NCBI GenBank assembly: GCA_020348905.1
Contig: CP070756.1
Location: forward strand, 1,945,123-1,978,066
DNA from: Candidatus Zixiibacteriota bacterium
GTDB taxonomy: Bacteria > Zixibacteria > MSB-5A5 > GN15 > FEB-12
Direction of reading: 5' to 3'
Length of the DNA stretch: 32,944 nucleotides
Each line of letters starts with the position of its first letter. Positions within the stretch are counted from its first letter, which is position 1. The position numbers were made by a program, and so were the translations under genes. A model generated the notes under the pieces. That model made no database searches. It was not told the DNA's origin and was given only the letters and a program-made list of their open reading frames with translations. Shown one piece after another: positions 15,853 through 23,575 of the stretch.

Positions 15853-17195
15853 GATTGCTCCTTAGCCCGCCTCCTGGCTTCTTGTTGCCTGGAGGCGGCA
15901 ATTATCTCCAGCATCGGTTCCAGATTATATTTCCAGGTTTCACAGACCTGCTCGCTGGACAGTCCACGGCTGACGCGACGGTCCGGGCACCCACCCATGC
16001 AGATAGGAAGCAGATTACACTCGCGGCAGGTTTCATATTCGAAAGGATCTACAGAAAAGAGCTTTAGGAAATTGGGGTGCTGGTAATTGTGAACGTCGGC
16101 GATATTACCCATTGAATGGGATACGTCACCTACGTAGTTCCAGCACCGGTACAACTCGCCCTGCGGATCAACAACAAACGAGTTCACTATTTGCGACATG
16201 CAGCAGACGGCCGAGGGCGCCGGCAACTTGTCGATCCTGAATCCTTTCTCCAAAAGCAGCTTAAAGAAGTCCGATTCGACTTTAGAAAAAGCCAGCGTCT
16301 CAAAGCAGGATTCCGAGATGTTCGAGCAGACCTGTGTGGCCGGCTCCAGATGGCCAAAGTTGATTGACACTTTTTCACGAAGGCCGGCCTGCTCCAGCTC
16401 ATCGAGCAGTTGTCCGATAGTCTCCACCGAAAAACTCTGATCGACATTGACTCGAACCGAAACGGCCATCTTTCCGAGTACATAATTCAGGTTTCTTATT
16501 ATCGTAGCAAAACTGTCTTTGCCGTTCTTTAAAGGCCGTTTTTTATTGTGTACGGAAGCGGGGCCATCCAGAGTTACCTGGCAAGCCTTCACTCTCAGCT
16601 CGCAAAGCCTGTCCACCACCTCGGGTGTAAGAAGATAGCCGTTGGTGACAATGGATGCACCATACTCGTAATGATACTTCTCAGACAGACTGATAAATCT
16701 GCCCGACAGCTCTTCTATCATATCCATTGCCAGCAACGGCTCACCGCCGTACCAGGTGATATCCAGACTGGTCAGTCCCTGGGCCCGTACTTCAACGTAA
16801 TCGGCCATAGCATCTATCAACTCTTTGCTCATTCGACCCGTCTTATTACTCTCGTAGCAATACTCACACGCCATGTTACAAGCCATCGTCGGGGCGATCA
16901 CCAGCGACAGATTCGAACAACTGTACCTGGCGATATTGTGCTTAAACTGAAGATCCTGTAACTCGCTATGGGTATCCGGACAGACGAAACCACCGTACTC
17001 CAGCTGCTTGAGAAGCTCGGCCTCTTTCTCGTTGAATCCATCCTTTTGACCGGCATTGAGCTTAACTACCAGCGCCTCGTATGTCGCATAGTGCTCAGGT
17101 GTCATGAGCGCCACGGCGCCCGAGCAGGCATTGTATGCTATGTAGTAGTCATCGGTCCACTTCTGAAAGTGATTATAAAAAGATTGTTTGGGCAT
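15849..17195 (-). CDS. Radical SAM/SPASM peptide maturase with N-terminal extension
   Basis: Enzyme of 448 residues. The first 90 residues (YNACSGAVALMTPEHYATYEALV ... LLKQLEYGGFVC as landmarks) form an extension like those that bind leader peptides in SCIFF-type maturases and anaerobic sulfatase-maturase relatives. The core has CNMACEYC at 106-113 followed by YE, and WYGGEPL at 148-154. The SPASM region carries C331, C332, C351, C390, C393, C399, C403 and C418, with CRECNLLPICMGGC. This is the usual layout of enzymes that install thioether or carbon links on RiPP precursors. ATG preceded by GGAAA. It is the first enzyme gene after the two tiny peptide genes, 136 bases downstream of the second, separated by two strong hairpins. 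Confidence 0.9.
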   Translation of the reverse strand: MPKQSFYNHFQKWTDDYYIAYNACSGAVALMTPEHYATYEALVVKLNAGQKDGFNEKEAELLKQLEYGGFVCPDTHSELQDLQFKHNIARYSCSNLSLVIAPTMACNMACEYCYESNKTGRMSKELIDAMADYVEVRAQGLTSLDITWYGGEPLLAMDMIEELSGRFISLSEKYHYEYGASIVTNGYLLTPEVVDRLCELRVKACQVTLDGPASVHNKKRPLKNGKDSFATIIRNLNYVLGKMAVSVRVNVDQSFSVETIGQLLDELEQAGLREKVSINFGHLEPATQVCSNISESCFETLAFSKVESDFFKLLLEKGFRIDKLPAPSAVCCMSQIVNSFVVDPQGELYRCWNYVGDVSHSMGNIADVHNYQHPNFLKLFSVDPFEYETCRECNLLPICMGGCPDRRVSRGLSSEQVCETWKYNLEPMLEIIAASRQQEARRRAKEQS

Positions 17196-17225
17196 TTTTA
17201 GTTTCCATTATCGATTAGCCACAAT

Positions 17226-17252
17226 TGTGGGGCGGAACAGATCCGCCCCACA
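17226..17252. terminator. Strong intercistronic hairpin, 11-bp perfect stem, between peptide genes and maturase
   Basis: TGTGGGGCGGA and its exact complement flank a five-base loop, so the RNA stem would be very stable. No T-run follows on the minus strand, so it is more likely a partial terminator or an RNA-stability element than a full stop. Such a structure would let the peptide mRNA exceed the enzyme mRNA, a common arrangement in RiPP operons. Confidence 0.5.
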
Positions 17253-17269
17253 CAGTACAAGCAATATCG

Positions 17270-17299
17270 TGGAGAAGCAGGCCTGTGCTGTCTTCTCCA
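17270..17299. other. Second intercistronic hairpin downstream of the 33-residue peptide gene
   Basis: TGGAGAAG pairs perfectly with CTTCTCCA, and three more pairs (CAG/CTG) follow after a single bulged A, leaving a seven-base loop. It lies about 33 bases past the stop codon of the smaller peptide gene and 18 bases before the 11-bp hairpin, making a double-hairpin 3' end for the peptide transcript. Confidence 0.45.
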
Positions 17300-17331
17300 G
17301 TTCTTTAATTCCTTTCAGGCAGTACCGACAA

Positions 17332-17433
17332 CTATATTATAATCGGAATACCGTACATCGGCTTAATCTTACAGGTTTTATGGGGGCACTTTCCCGAAGC
17401 TGATACCTCATTGGGATCGATTAAGAAGACCAT
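17332..17433 (-). CDS. Putative RiPP precursor peptide, 33 residues, two Cys
   Basis: Tiny gene with an ATG start and a near-perfect ribosome site GGAGAGGAGGTG. The product begins MVFLIDPNEVSASG, has Cys16 and Cys21 (KCPHKTCK), then KPMYGIP and a run of Ile at the end. The first seven residues are identical to those of the 46-residue peptide upstream, residues 8-14 are conservative replacements (NEVSASG against HDLTAGG), and KP-x-Y-x-x-P is shared near the C-terminus. Conserved ends and a variable Cys-containing middle, next to two radical SAM/SPASM genes, are the hallmarks of a precursor. The putative leader is very short, about 14 residues. No known precursor family is recognised. A non-modified small metal-binding peptide is an alternative. 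Confidence 0.75.
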   Translation of the reverse strand: MVFLIDPNEVSASGKCPHKTCKIKPMYGIPIII

Positions 17434-17452
17434 CAAATCACCTCCTCTCCTT

Positions 17453-17482
17453 CGCATAAGGGTTTCAGAGCTTACTATCCAG
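17453..17482. repeat. Imperfect copy of part of the 46-residue peptide gene (copy A)
   Basis: On the minus strand this stretch reads GATAGT, then AAGCTCTG, then CCCTTATGCG, ending just before the ribosome site of the smaller peptide gene. The same three blocks in the same order occur inside the larger peptide gene (17613-17646), where they encode its Cys-rich core. It looks like the remnant of a duplicated or deleted precursor gene; I could not align the sequence further upstream convincingly. Confidence 0.45.
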
Positions 17483-17571
17483 AAATGTCTCAATTGTAAA
17501 TCCTAATGCGAGGCCGTCATCACAGTGGTTCGACCGCGCAGGAATCTCTCGGTCAATCTTCTTTCTCAATC

Positions 17572-17712
17572 TTATGTGAGTGGTGTGCTGTAGATAGGCT
17601 TATACTTGTCTACGCATAAGGGCGTACAGAGCTTACAGACTATCTGACAACCTTTTCTCTTACATCCGTTACCACCTGCAGTCAGATCGTGCGGGTCAAT
17701 AAGAAAGACCAC
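17572..17712 (-). CDS. Putative RiPP precursor peptide, 46 residues, five Cys
   Basis: Tiny gene starting with GTG, preceded by GAAGGAGGTG at ideal spacing; ribosome site and start align base for base with those of the smaller peptide gene. The product begins MVFLIDPHDLTAGG, followed by a basic core with Cys at 17, 22, 26, 29 and 33 (CKRKGC, CKLC, CTPLC) and a tail containing KPIYSTP. The GG at 13-14 could mark leader removal. Cys residues are the usual targets of SPASM enzymes (thioether links), and Tyr/Lys in the tail are possible targets too. It is the first gene of the peptide operon. A small zinc- or iron-sulfur-binding peptide is the main alternative. Confidence 0.75.
   Translation of the reverse strand: MVFLIDPHDLTAGGNGCKRKGCQIVCKLCTPLCVDKYKPIYSTPLT
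17613..17646. repeat. Segment repeated downstream of the larger peptide gene (copy B)
   Basis: Minus-strand blocks GATAGT, AAGCTCTG and CCCTTATGCG inside the peptide reading frame, here encoding the Cys26-Cys33 region. The same blocks recur at 17453-17482 with a three-base gap difference, outside any frame. Confidence 0.45.
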
Positions 17713-17725
17713 TTTTTCACCTCCT

Positions 17726-17758
17726 TCAGGTCTGTTTTAATGCTTCAAAGGGACCTGA
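17726..17758. promoter_or_regulatory. Inverted repeat touching the ribosome site of the 46-residue peptide gene
   Basis: TCAGGTC and GACCTGA (seven-base perfect arms, 19-base loop) lie directly before the AAGGAGGTG ribosome site on the minus strand. In RNA the stem would border the ribosome site, so it could tune translation. A further compound stem (CTGGT/ACCAG with TAGAT/ATCTA, 17823-17856) lies upstream in the same leader. Confidence 0.35.
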
Positions 17759-17976
17759 GGCTGTATAACAATATGCCAACCCTCGACGACGTCAGCCCGC
17801 TCCCGAACGAATTACTTTCCGACTGGTTAGATATCCCCCCCTAATCTACTGACCAGATAAATGCTGCTCCTACCAACAATAATGCTGGTGTCTGCATCAC
17901 CAAGTGTGACAACTTAAGTTAGTGTGAGGTTTGTTCTTGAGCCTATCTCAAGAGTCCCAATGACGGGATTTTCCTT

Positions 17977-18004
17977 AATTTACCGAAAACTTCAAGATTG
18001 TCAA
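17977..18004 (-). promoter_or_regulatory. Promoter of the RiPP operon
   Basis: Minus-strand TTGACA (17999-18004), 16-base spacer, TAAATT (17977-17982). Start would fall near 17970, giving an untranslated leader of about 258 bases. Within the first 40 transcribed bases is an inverted repeat TCTTGAG-N5-CTCAAGA (17935-17953), and farther on a ten-base palindrome AACTTAAGTT. The leader of about 260 bases holds no convincing gene. Confidence 0.5.
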
Positions 18005-18061
18005 GAACATTTGCCCGTGCCACCCCGCAACTCAGGCCATCAATCGCATGCCGCTGGACCC

Positions 18062-18841
18062 TCACTGCCCCATCTCGGTCACATCGACCTTTTTATAGCC
18101 TTCCGGAATGTCATAAGTCCCGGCCGGGGCATCCTTTTCGACATGTTCCAGCAGTTCCATCGTCGACGTGACCGCAGTGCCCATTACCTGCGCCTCGGTA
18201 ACACTATATACGGTAATGCCTTCGACCTTGTTCATCTCCTCGAGCACCTTCTCGTATCCGGGCATCAGCGCCATCGAACCGCTGGCCACGGCCTTGAAGG
18301 CTTCGTAGTCGATGTCAATATCCTTGGTCATCCACATATCGGAGGTCGTCTTCCCCATCGGCATCGTCATCTCCATGATGTACTTGGAAGTGCTCCAGCT
18401 CTTTATTTTCTTCGACTCATCCGTTGGGGTCACTGTGATTTCCATCGATCCCATCATCGCCTCGGCCATTGCCTTCATCATCTCTTCACTCTGGGCCTTC
18501 TCCTCGTCGGTCGCATCGCCCATCATTTCATCCATCATCTTGGACCAATCCGCTGACATTTCAGCGTATGTCTTCTTGTTGTGGTCGATCATGTAAAACA
18601 TGTTGGTTTCAGCCACGTAAATGAACGACTGCCCGGTACCGGCATTCATACAGGACTTTCCCTCCGACAGCCAGATACTCGAAGTGTCATCGGTAGCCGG
18701 CTGTACCTGACCCATCATCTCCACCGCGTCGGTATGAGAGGCCTGCTTGAAGTAGTGATCGGCATTGACCGGCCAGGCCAGGCCAACAACAGAGGCCGCG
18801 GCGACGACCAGGATTAACTTCGAAACGATTGAGAACTTCAT
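18062..18841 (-). CDS. Secreted DUF4412-like protein, Met-rich
   Basis: Exported protein of 259 residues. ATG chosen because AGGAGGAG lies five bases upstream and the product starts with a clear signal peptide (MKFSIVSKLILVVAAASVVGLA, cleavage near VNA|DHY). The mature part has SFIYVAETNMFYMIDHNKKTYAEM, the theme 'reads out a stored value, prints Tyr-rich strand, then kKtY.em' seen in DUF4412 proteins, then a charged Met-rich helix (KMMDEMMGDAT, EEMMKAMAEAMMG) and a C-terminal PEGYKKVDV. Function of the family is unknown; it is probably periplasmic or outer-membrane associated. It precedes the peptide operon by about 90 bases but has its own upstream region, so a link to the peptide system is not shown. 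Confidence 0.75.
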   Translation of the reverse strand: MKFSIVSKLILVVAAASVVGLAWPVNADHYFKQASHTDAVEMMGQVQPATDDTSSIWLSEGKSCMNAGTGQSFIYVAETNMFYMIDHNKKTYAEMSADWSKMMDEMMGDATDEEKAQSEEMMKAMAEAMMGSMEITVTPTDESKKIKSWSTSKYIMEMTMPMGKTTSDMWMTKDIDIDYEAFKAVASGSMALMPGYEKVLEEMNKVEGITVYSVTEAQVMGTAVTSTMELLEHVEKDAPAGTYDIPEGYKKVDVTEMGQ

Positions 18842-18982
18842 TCTACTCCTCCTAACTTCACTTAACTCGATTGGCCAATTTTTCAACTGTCCTCGCCGCA
18901 ACAATTGCGCATCGAACAGTTGTCCCGGTACTCCAAAACTTACGATCATCCAATGGTTTCGCTGATGACTTCACCCCTGCGT

Positions 18983-19015
18983 CCCATTAATGGGGGCTTT
19001 AAATCCGTCTGTCAA
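18983..19015 (-). promoter_or_regulatory. Possible promoter and 12-base palindrome for the DUF4412-like gene
   Basis: Minus-strand TTGACA (19010-19015) is followed by a perfect palindrome CCCATTAATGGG (18983-18994) that covers where a weak -10 (CATTAA) would be. The rest of the 389-base region between the divergent genes (18842-19230) shows no gene; the AAGGAA ribosome site of the tricorn gene is at its right end. Confidence 0.35.
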
Positions 19016-19230
19016 TGAAAACAACTCAAAACTGCAATTTGCGGGGCATGGTTGGGGTCGGCGGAGAACCTTGCGTAGTTGCGATTTGACTGTAACCCGT
19101 TCAGCGCCATTGCGTATCATTAAGATTATAGAACAGCATTGATTGTGTCTCGTGATTATCTTATTATTTAACAACATACTCGCGTTCAATCCAACCTCCC
19201 GAGTGGGACGAAAAGATAAGGAATGCTCCT

Positions 19231-22200
19231 ATGAAACGGCTTCTTTCTGCTCTTCTCTTTTCTGTCTGTTCATCGTTGGTAAATCTGCCGATATCGGCCA
19301 CAGGAACAGATGAAAATTCGGACTATCATATAGGATATTACCGCCAACCGACCGTGCGCGGTGAAACTATCGTATTCGTGGCGGAAGGAGATCTGTGGAA
19401 GGTCGATGTGTCGGGCGGACAGGCCCAGCGGCTCACCTCCCATCCCGGCCTTGAATCGCATCCGGCCATATCGAATGATGGCCGACAGGTAGCCTTCAGC
19501 GCCCAATACGAGGGTCCCACCGAGGCCTGGGTGATGCCGATTGACGGCGGTCTGCCCAGGCGGCTGACGTACTTTGGCCGTCGCGCATATGTAGTCGGCT
19601 GGACACCTCAGGGCGAAGTTCTTTGCGCTACCAGCCATTACTCAACCTTACCGGCCAGGCAACTGGTCAAGATCGATCCGGCGACCGGCAATCACAGTGT
19701 GATACCGCTCTACCAGGCCGCCGACGGCAGTTATGACGAATCGGGTAAAACCCTGTTTTTCTGCCGCTTTCCTTTCCAGGGAAGTTACACCAAAAGATAC
19801 AAGGGCGGAGCCGCACAGAAGCTGTGGAAATTCGTCGAGGGACAGCCGGAGGCTGTCGAGCTGACCGGTGACTATGCCGGAATAAGCAACTCGCCGATGT
19901 GGCACGACGGCCGAGTCTATTTCTCAAGCGACCGCGATGGAACCTTGAATATCTGGTCCATGGACGGGGATGGCGGAAGTCTGCGCCAGGAAACATCTCA
20001 CGTGGGCTGGGACGCCAAAACGCCGTCACTGTCAGGCGACAGGATCGTCTACCAGCTCGGAGCCGATATCTACCTCTACAACATTGCCGGCAAAACGAGC
20101 CGGAAGGTTCCAATCACGCTGACTTCCGACCTCGACCAGCTGCGCGACAAGTGGGTGAAAGATCCTCTTGATTATATGACGGCTGCCCATCTTTCTCATG
20201 ATGGTGATCGGGTTGTGATAACTGCCAGGGGCGATCTGTTCGTAGTTCCACGTAAAGGCGGGCGCCTGGTGGAAGCTACTCACCACAGCCTTGTGCGCTA
20301 CCGGAGCGGTCGGTTTATGCCGGATGGTGAATCGCTGCTTGCCCTGAGTGACTCCACCGGTGAGCTCGAATTCTGGCGCATTCCCGCCAACGGCGTGGGA
20401 CAACCCGAGCAACTTACCAGCAATGGCACCGTCTTCCGCTACGACGGCGTACCCTCACCTGATGGCAAGCTTATCGCGTACACCGACAAGAACCACCGGC
20501 TCTGGATTCACGACATCGAACGTGGCATATCGACGCTGGCCGACTCGTCTGACAACTTTGCACATTCCGGCCTGACCTGGTCGCCGGACGGCCGCTGGCT
20601 GGCTTTTGCCAAAGATGCCGCCAATTTCCTGGGAAGAATCTGTATCTACGGCATTGAAGACCGAGGGGTAATTCCGGTGACAACCGGCCGCTATCTCGAC
20701 CATAGTCCGGCCTGGAGCCCCGACGGCAAATGGCTGTATTTCCTGTCCAACCGTGATGTATCCGACGTGTACCCGGGAGTCTGGACCCTCAACCAACCTT
20801 ACCCGCTCATTGACAAGATGACCAGAATCTACATGATACCCCTCATACCTGCTGTGCGCTCGCCGTTTGAACCCGATGATGAGCTTACCAGCGAGGACAA
20901 GAACGACGATGAAAAAGACGATGAAGAAAAGGCGGCCGACGTTGCCCTGGATATCGACTTCGACAATATCCAGCAACGCGTGATGGAGGTCCCGGTTCCG
21001 GACGGCAATTACGGCAGTCTTCAGGCAACCGGAAAGCAGCTGCTATGGCTGTCGTGGGATGCCGAGTCAAATCGCAAACGAACCCTTCAGACGATCGAGA
21101 TAAAAAGCGATGACGCTGAGGTCAAGGATCTTACCGAGGACGTCACCTCCTTTGAAGTGTCCGGTGACAGTAAGAAAATTCTTATCCGGAAAGACAAGGC
21201 CCTGTACATCGCTGACCTTCCGGCCTCCTCGTCGCTGGATCTGGGTAAGTCGGCGGTCGATCTCTCAAACTGGACGTTCTTTGTCGTCCCCGCCCACGAG
21301 TGGCACCAGATGTTCATCGATGCCTGGAGACTCGAGCGGGATTACTTCTATGATACCGACATGCACGGCCTTGACTGGGAGGCTATCCGCGACAAGTATC
21401 TGCCGCTTGTTGACCGCGTTACAGATCGCCACGAGCTGAGTGACTTATTGGGTGAAATGGTCAGCGAATTGTCATCGCTTCACATTTACGTCACCGGGGG
21501 CGACCGACGAAGCGGACCGGATAACATTGGGGTCGCGTCCCTGGGTGCCGTCCTGACTCTTGATGAGCCTGCCGGCGGTTACCGGGTCGATCACATTTAC
21601 CGCACCGACCCCGATGAACCCCAGCACCTCTCTCCCCTGGCCAGACCGGGCGTGGACATATCGGAGGGTGACATAATCACCCATGTAAACGGCACTCCCA
21701 CCGTCTCTGAGCCGGCTGTGGAGATGCTGCTGCGTCGTATGGCCGGTAACCAGGTGCTTCTTACGGTTGAAACTTCAGATTCGCCGGAGCCGCGAGACGT
21801 AATAGTGAAACCTATCTCCATTTCACGGGCACGCGACCTGCGGTATCGCAGCTGGGAGTACACCCGGCGCCTGACGGTTGAACAAGAGAGCGGAGAAGAG
21901 ATCGGCTATGTTCATCTGCGCGCAACCAGTTCCGGGGATTGGGGCCAATGGGTACGCGACTTTTTTCCCATCTGGAATCGGAAAGGTCTCATTGTCGATC
22001 TTCGGCATAACAATGGCGGCAATGTTGACAGCTGGATTCTCACCACACTGCTCAGGCGCCCCTGGGCCTACTGGCAACCGCGACTTGGTCAACCCTGGCG
22101 GAACATGCAGTTGTCATTCAACGGACACATTGCTGTTCTGTGTAACGAGTGGACCGTCTCCGATGGAGAACTGTTAACGGAAGGTATTCGCCGTCTGGGG

Positions 22201-22536
22201 CTCGGCAAGGTAATAGGAACCCGAACTCTGGGGGGTGAGATCTGGCTCACCTACAGCAACACTCTGGTGGATAGAGGAATCGCCACCGCAGCAGAAGTTG
22301 GTGTTTACGGCCCCGGAGGTGTGTGGCTGATTGAGGGCCACGGCGTTGAACCTGATACCGTGGTGGATAACATGCCTCACGCCACCTTTAACGGCAAAGA
22401 CGCCCAGCTTGAGGCAGCGATTGAATACTTGAAGGAACAGATCCGGGTGAATCCTCCGCCCGATCCCGCCCATCCCGGCTATCCGGATAAATCGTTCTCG
22501 CCGGGACAGTACGAAGGGTTACCCGGCTCAGACTAA
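19231..22536 (+). CDS. Tricorn-like serine protease (peptidase S41 family)
   Basis: Exported peptidase of 1101 residues. Signal peptide 1-23; beta-propeller repeats about 35-545 (SPDGRWLAFAKD, SPDGKWLYFLSNRD); acidic linker 548-572 (EDKNDDEKDDEEK); a second propeller part; core and PDZ-like domain about 690-860 (ISEGDIITHVNG); catalytic S41 domain to the end. By comparison with archaeal tricorn, His751 (SSLHIY), Ser977 (WTVSDGE) and Glu1003 (GGE) are the expected catalytic residues. The residue before the His is Leu where tricorn has Ser. ATG preceded by AAGGAA. It would degrade peptides from other proteases. Related peptide genes (OPT transporter, S9 peptidase) occur 7 kb away. Confidence 0.92.
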   Translation: MKRLLSALLFSVCSSLVNLPISATGTDENSDYHIGYYRQPTVRGETIVFVAEGDLWKVDVSGGQAQRLTSHPGLESHPAISNDGRQVAFSAQYEGPTEAWVMPIDGGLPRRLTYFGRRAYVVGWTPQGEVLCATSHYSTLPARQLVKIDPATGNHSVIPLYQAADGSYDESGKTLFFCRFPFQGSYTKRYKGGAAQKLWKFVEGQPEAVELTGDYAGISNSPMWHDGRVYFSSDRDGTLNIWSMDGDGGSLRQETSHVGWDAKTPSLSGDRIVYQLGADIYLYNIAGKTSRKVPITLTSDLDQLRDKWVKDPLDYMTAAHLSHDGDRVVITARGDLFVVPRKGGRLVEATHHSLVRYRSGRFMPDGESLLALSDSTGELEFWRIPANGVGQPEQLTSNGTVFRYDGVPSPDGKLIAYTDKNHRLWIHDIERGISTLADSSDNFAHSGLTWSPDGRWLAFAKDAANFLGRICIYGIEDRGVIPVTTGRYLDHSPAWSPDGKWLYFLSNRDVSDVYPGVWTLNQPYPLIDKMTRIYMIPLIPAVRSPFEPDDELTSEDKNDDEKDDEEKAADVALDIDFDNIQQRVMEVPVPDGNYGSLQATGKQLLWLSWDAESNRKRTLQTIEIKSDDAEVKDLTEDVTSFEVSGDSKKILIRKDKALYIADLPASSSLDLGKSAVDLSNWTFFVVPAHEWHQMFIDAWRLERDYFYDTDMHGLDWEAIRDKYLPLVDRVTDRHELSDLLGEMVSELSSLHIYVTGGDRRSGPDNIGVASLGAVLTLDEPAGGYRVDHIYRTDPDEPQHLSPLARPGVDISEGDIITHVNGTPTVSEPAVEMLLRRMAGNQVLLTVETSDSPEPRDVIVKPISISRARDLRYRSWEYTRRLTVEQESGEEIGYVHLRATSSGDWGQWVRDFFPIWNRKGLIVDLRHNNGGNVDSWILTTLLRRPWAYWQPRLGQPWRNMQLSFNGHIAVLCNEWTVSDGELLTEGIRRLGLGKVIGTRTLGGEIWLTYSNTLVDRGIATAAEVGVYGPGGVWLIEGHGVEPDTVVDNMPHATFNGKDAQLEAAIEYLKEQIRVNPPPDPAHPGYPDKSFSPGQYEGLPGSD

Positions 22537-22788
22537 TTTGAACAGGTAAACGACACCGCCGACAATCAACGCGATAATGACCAACGGGGCGGCCAGAGCC
22601 AGAACAGCCGCAATAACACCGACTGCCGCCCCTAAAAGCCCTGCCACCACACCAATGACGGCTCCGGCCAAACCCACCACGATGCCGATAACGCCCCCTA
22701 TTACCCCCAAAATCAGCTCCAGACCCACGTCTACAAGCGCTATCAGCAGAAAAATTATCAGAGCGGTTATCAAGATGGTCTTTCCCAT
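22528..22788 (-). CDS. Small Gly/Val/Ala-rich membrane protein
   Basis: Product of 86 residues that is almost entirely hydrophobic: an N-terminal helix (ILITALIIFLLIALV), a central stretch of repeating G-(V/I)-(V/I)-G-(L/A) steps, and a C-terminal helix (LVIIALIVGGVVYLF). Two to three membrane passes are likely, the Gly-rich part allowing tight helix packing. ATG with AAGGA ten bases upstream. It converges on the tricorn gene and overlaps its last nine bases. No family recognised; low-complexity composition makes chance reading possible, but start, ribosome site and uninterrupted membrane pattern favour a real gene. Confidence 0.6.
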   Translation of the reverse strand: MGKTILITALIIFLLIALVDVGLELILGVIGGVIGIVVGLAGAVIGVVAGLLGAAVGVIAAVLALAAPLVIIALIVGGVVYLFKLV

Positions 22789-23101
22789 AATGAAACCATC
22801 CTTCTTCTCACCCCCAATGTGAAATAGATATTCTTACCCCTGTCTACGAAAATACGGCGTCAAGGTTTGCGGTGCGGACACTATTAATACCGTTACCTCG
22901 CCCGAATATTCGATCAGGCTCACTGAACCAATTGACCCGGGCATACCGTCCAAATGACCCCTGTAAGACCCGAAAGCCGCGAAAGATAGGTGTTTTTAAT
23001 GTGCTTTGCAATCTGAAGATGCCCTCGTTTCAGGCATCGTATGGTGCCAATAGCAGATCAAGTAGAACCGACCTTACTCAGACCAGATAATCCGGGCATG
23101 A
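22789..23101. other. Intergenic stretch, no gene seen
   Basis: Nothing coding is supported. A six-base perfect inverted repeat GATGCC-N9-GGCATC (23018-23038) lies about 65 bases past the stop of the minus-strand gene to its right and might mark its transcript end, but no T-run follows. Confidence 0.4.
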
Positions 23102-23575
23102 TTACATCGTAAAATAGCGTTCACCGCTAAGTATCAGTTGCAGTATCTTCATCGATTTTTCCGTCGGAGCCTGCATTATATCTGACGCATGAAAAGTCTC
23201 CCGAACGGGCTCGCGCAGGCCGTCGGCCCCGGCCAAACGCCCGGCCATCCGTACTTTCTTTTTATGCATCAGGTTGTAGCGCCTCTGGTATTCTCTGGCC
23301 TTCTCCTTATTGGCTTCATAGTAACGTCTCAAGTAGGCACGACGCGCCTCACTGATCCTTCGCACCGGCCTGTTGCCGGTTGACCTGTCAGTTCGACCGC
23401 TCTGATCCGTGATGAATGTCATCTGAAGCTGGTGCATACTTTCCTCGCTTCCAATGTTGTTGTGCTCGCTCATGCCAGCAGTCCTGGCGTCGATCCTCAT
23501 AATCCAATTCACTGTGTTGTCGCACAAACCCGATTGGCCGGGTCGATGCGCGATACCACAATTTTCCCCGCTCAT
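23102..23575 (-). CDS. Small basic protein of unknown function, coupled to coiled-coil gene
   Basis: Product of 157 residues with a strongly basic helical centre (RRAYLRRYYEANKEKAREY followed by QRRYNLMHKKK), the type seen in many phage- and plasmid-encoded nucleic-acid-binding proteins, and uncharacteristic flanks. No signal peptide or membrane segment. Its ATG overlaps the stop of the preceding gene as ATGA, so the pair is co-translated. DNA or RNA binding is a guess from charge only. Confidence 0.55.
   Translation of the reverse strand: MSGENCGIAHRPGQSGLCDNTVNWIMRIDARTAGMSEHNNIGSEESMHQLQMTFITDQSGRTDRSTGNRPVRRISEARRAYLRRYYEANKEKAREYQRRYNLMHKKKVRMAGRLAGADGLREPVRETFHASDIMQAPTEKSMKILQLILSGERYFTM

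Noticed and set aside
18971-19189. 72-codon minus-strand frame between the DUF4412-like and tricorn genes
   Set aside because: No ribosome site, covers the promoter-like palindrome, no protein-like pattern.
20455-20976. 173-codon minus-strand frame inside the tricorn gene
   Set aside because: Antisense shadow of propeller blades with clear SPDG motifs on the plus strand.
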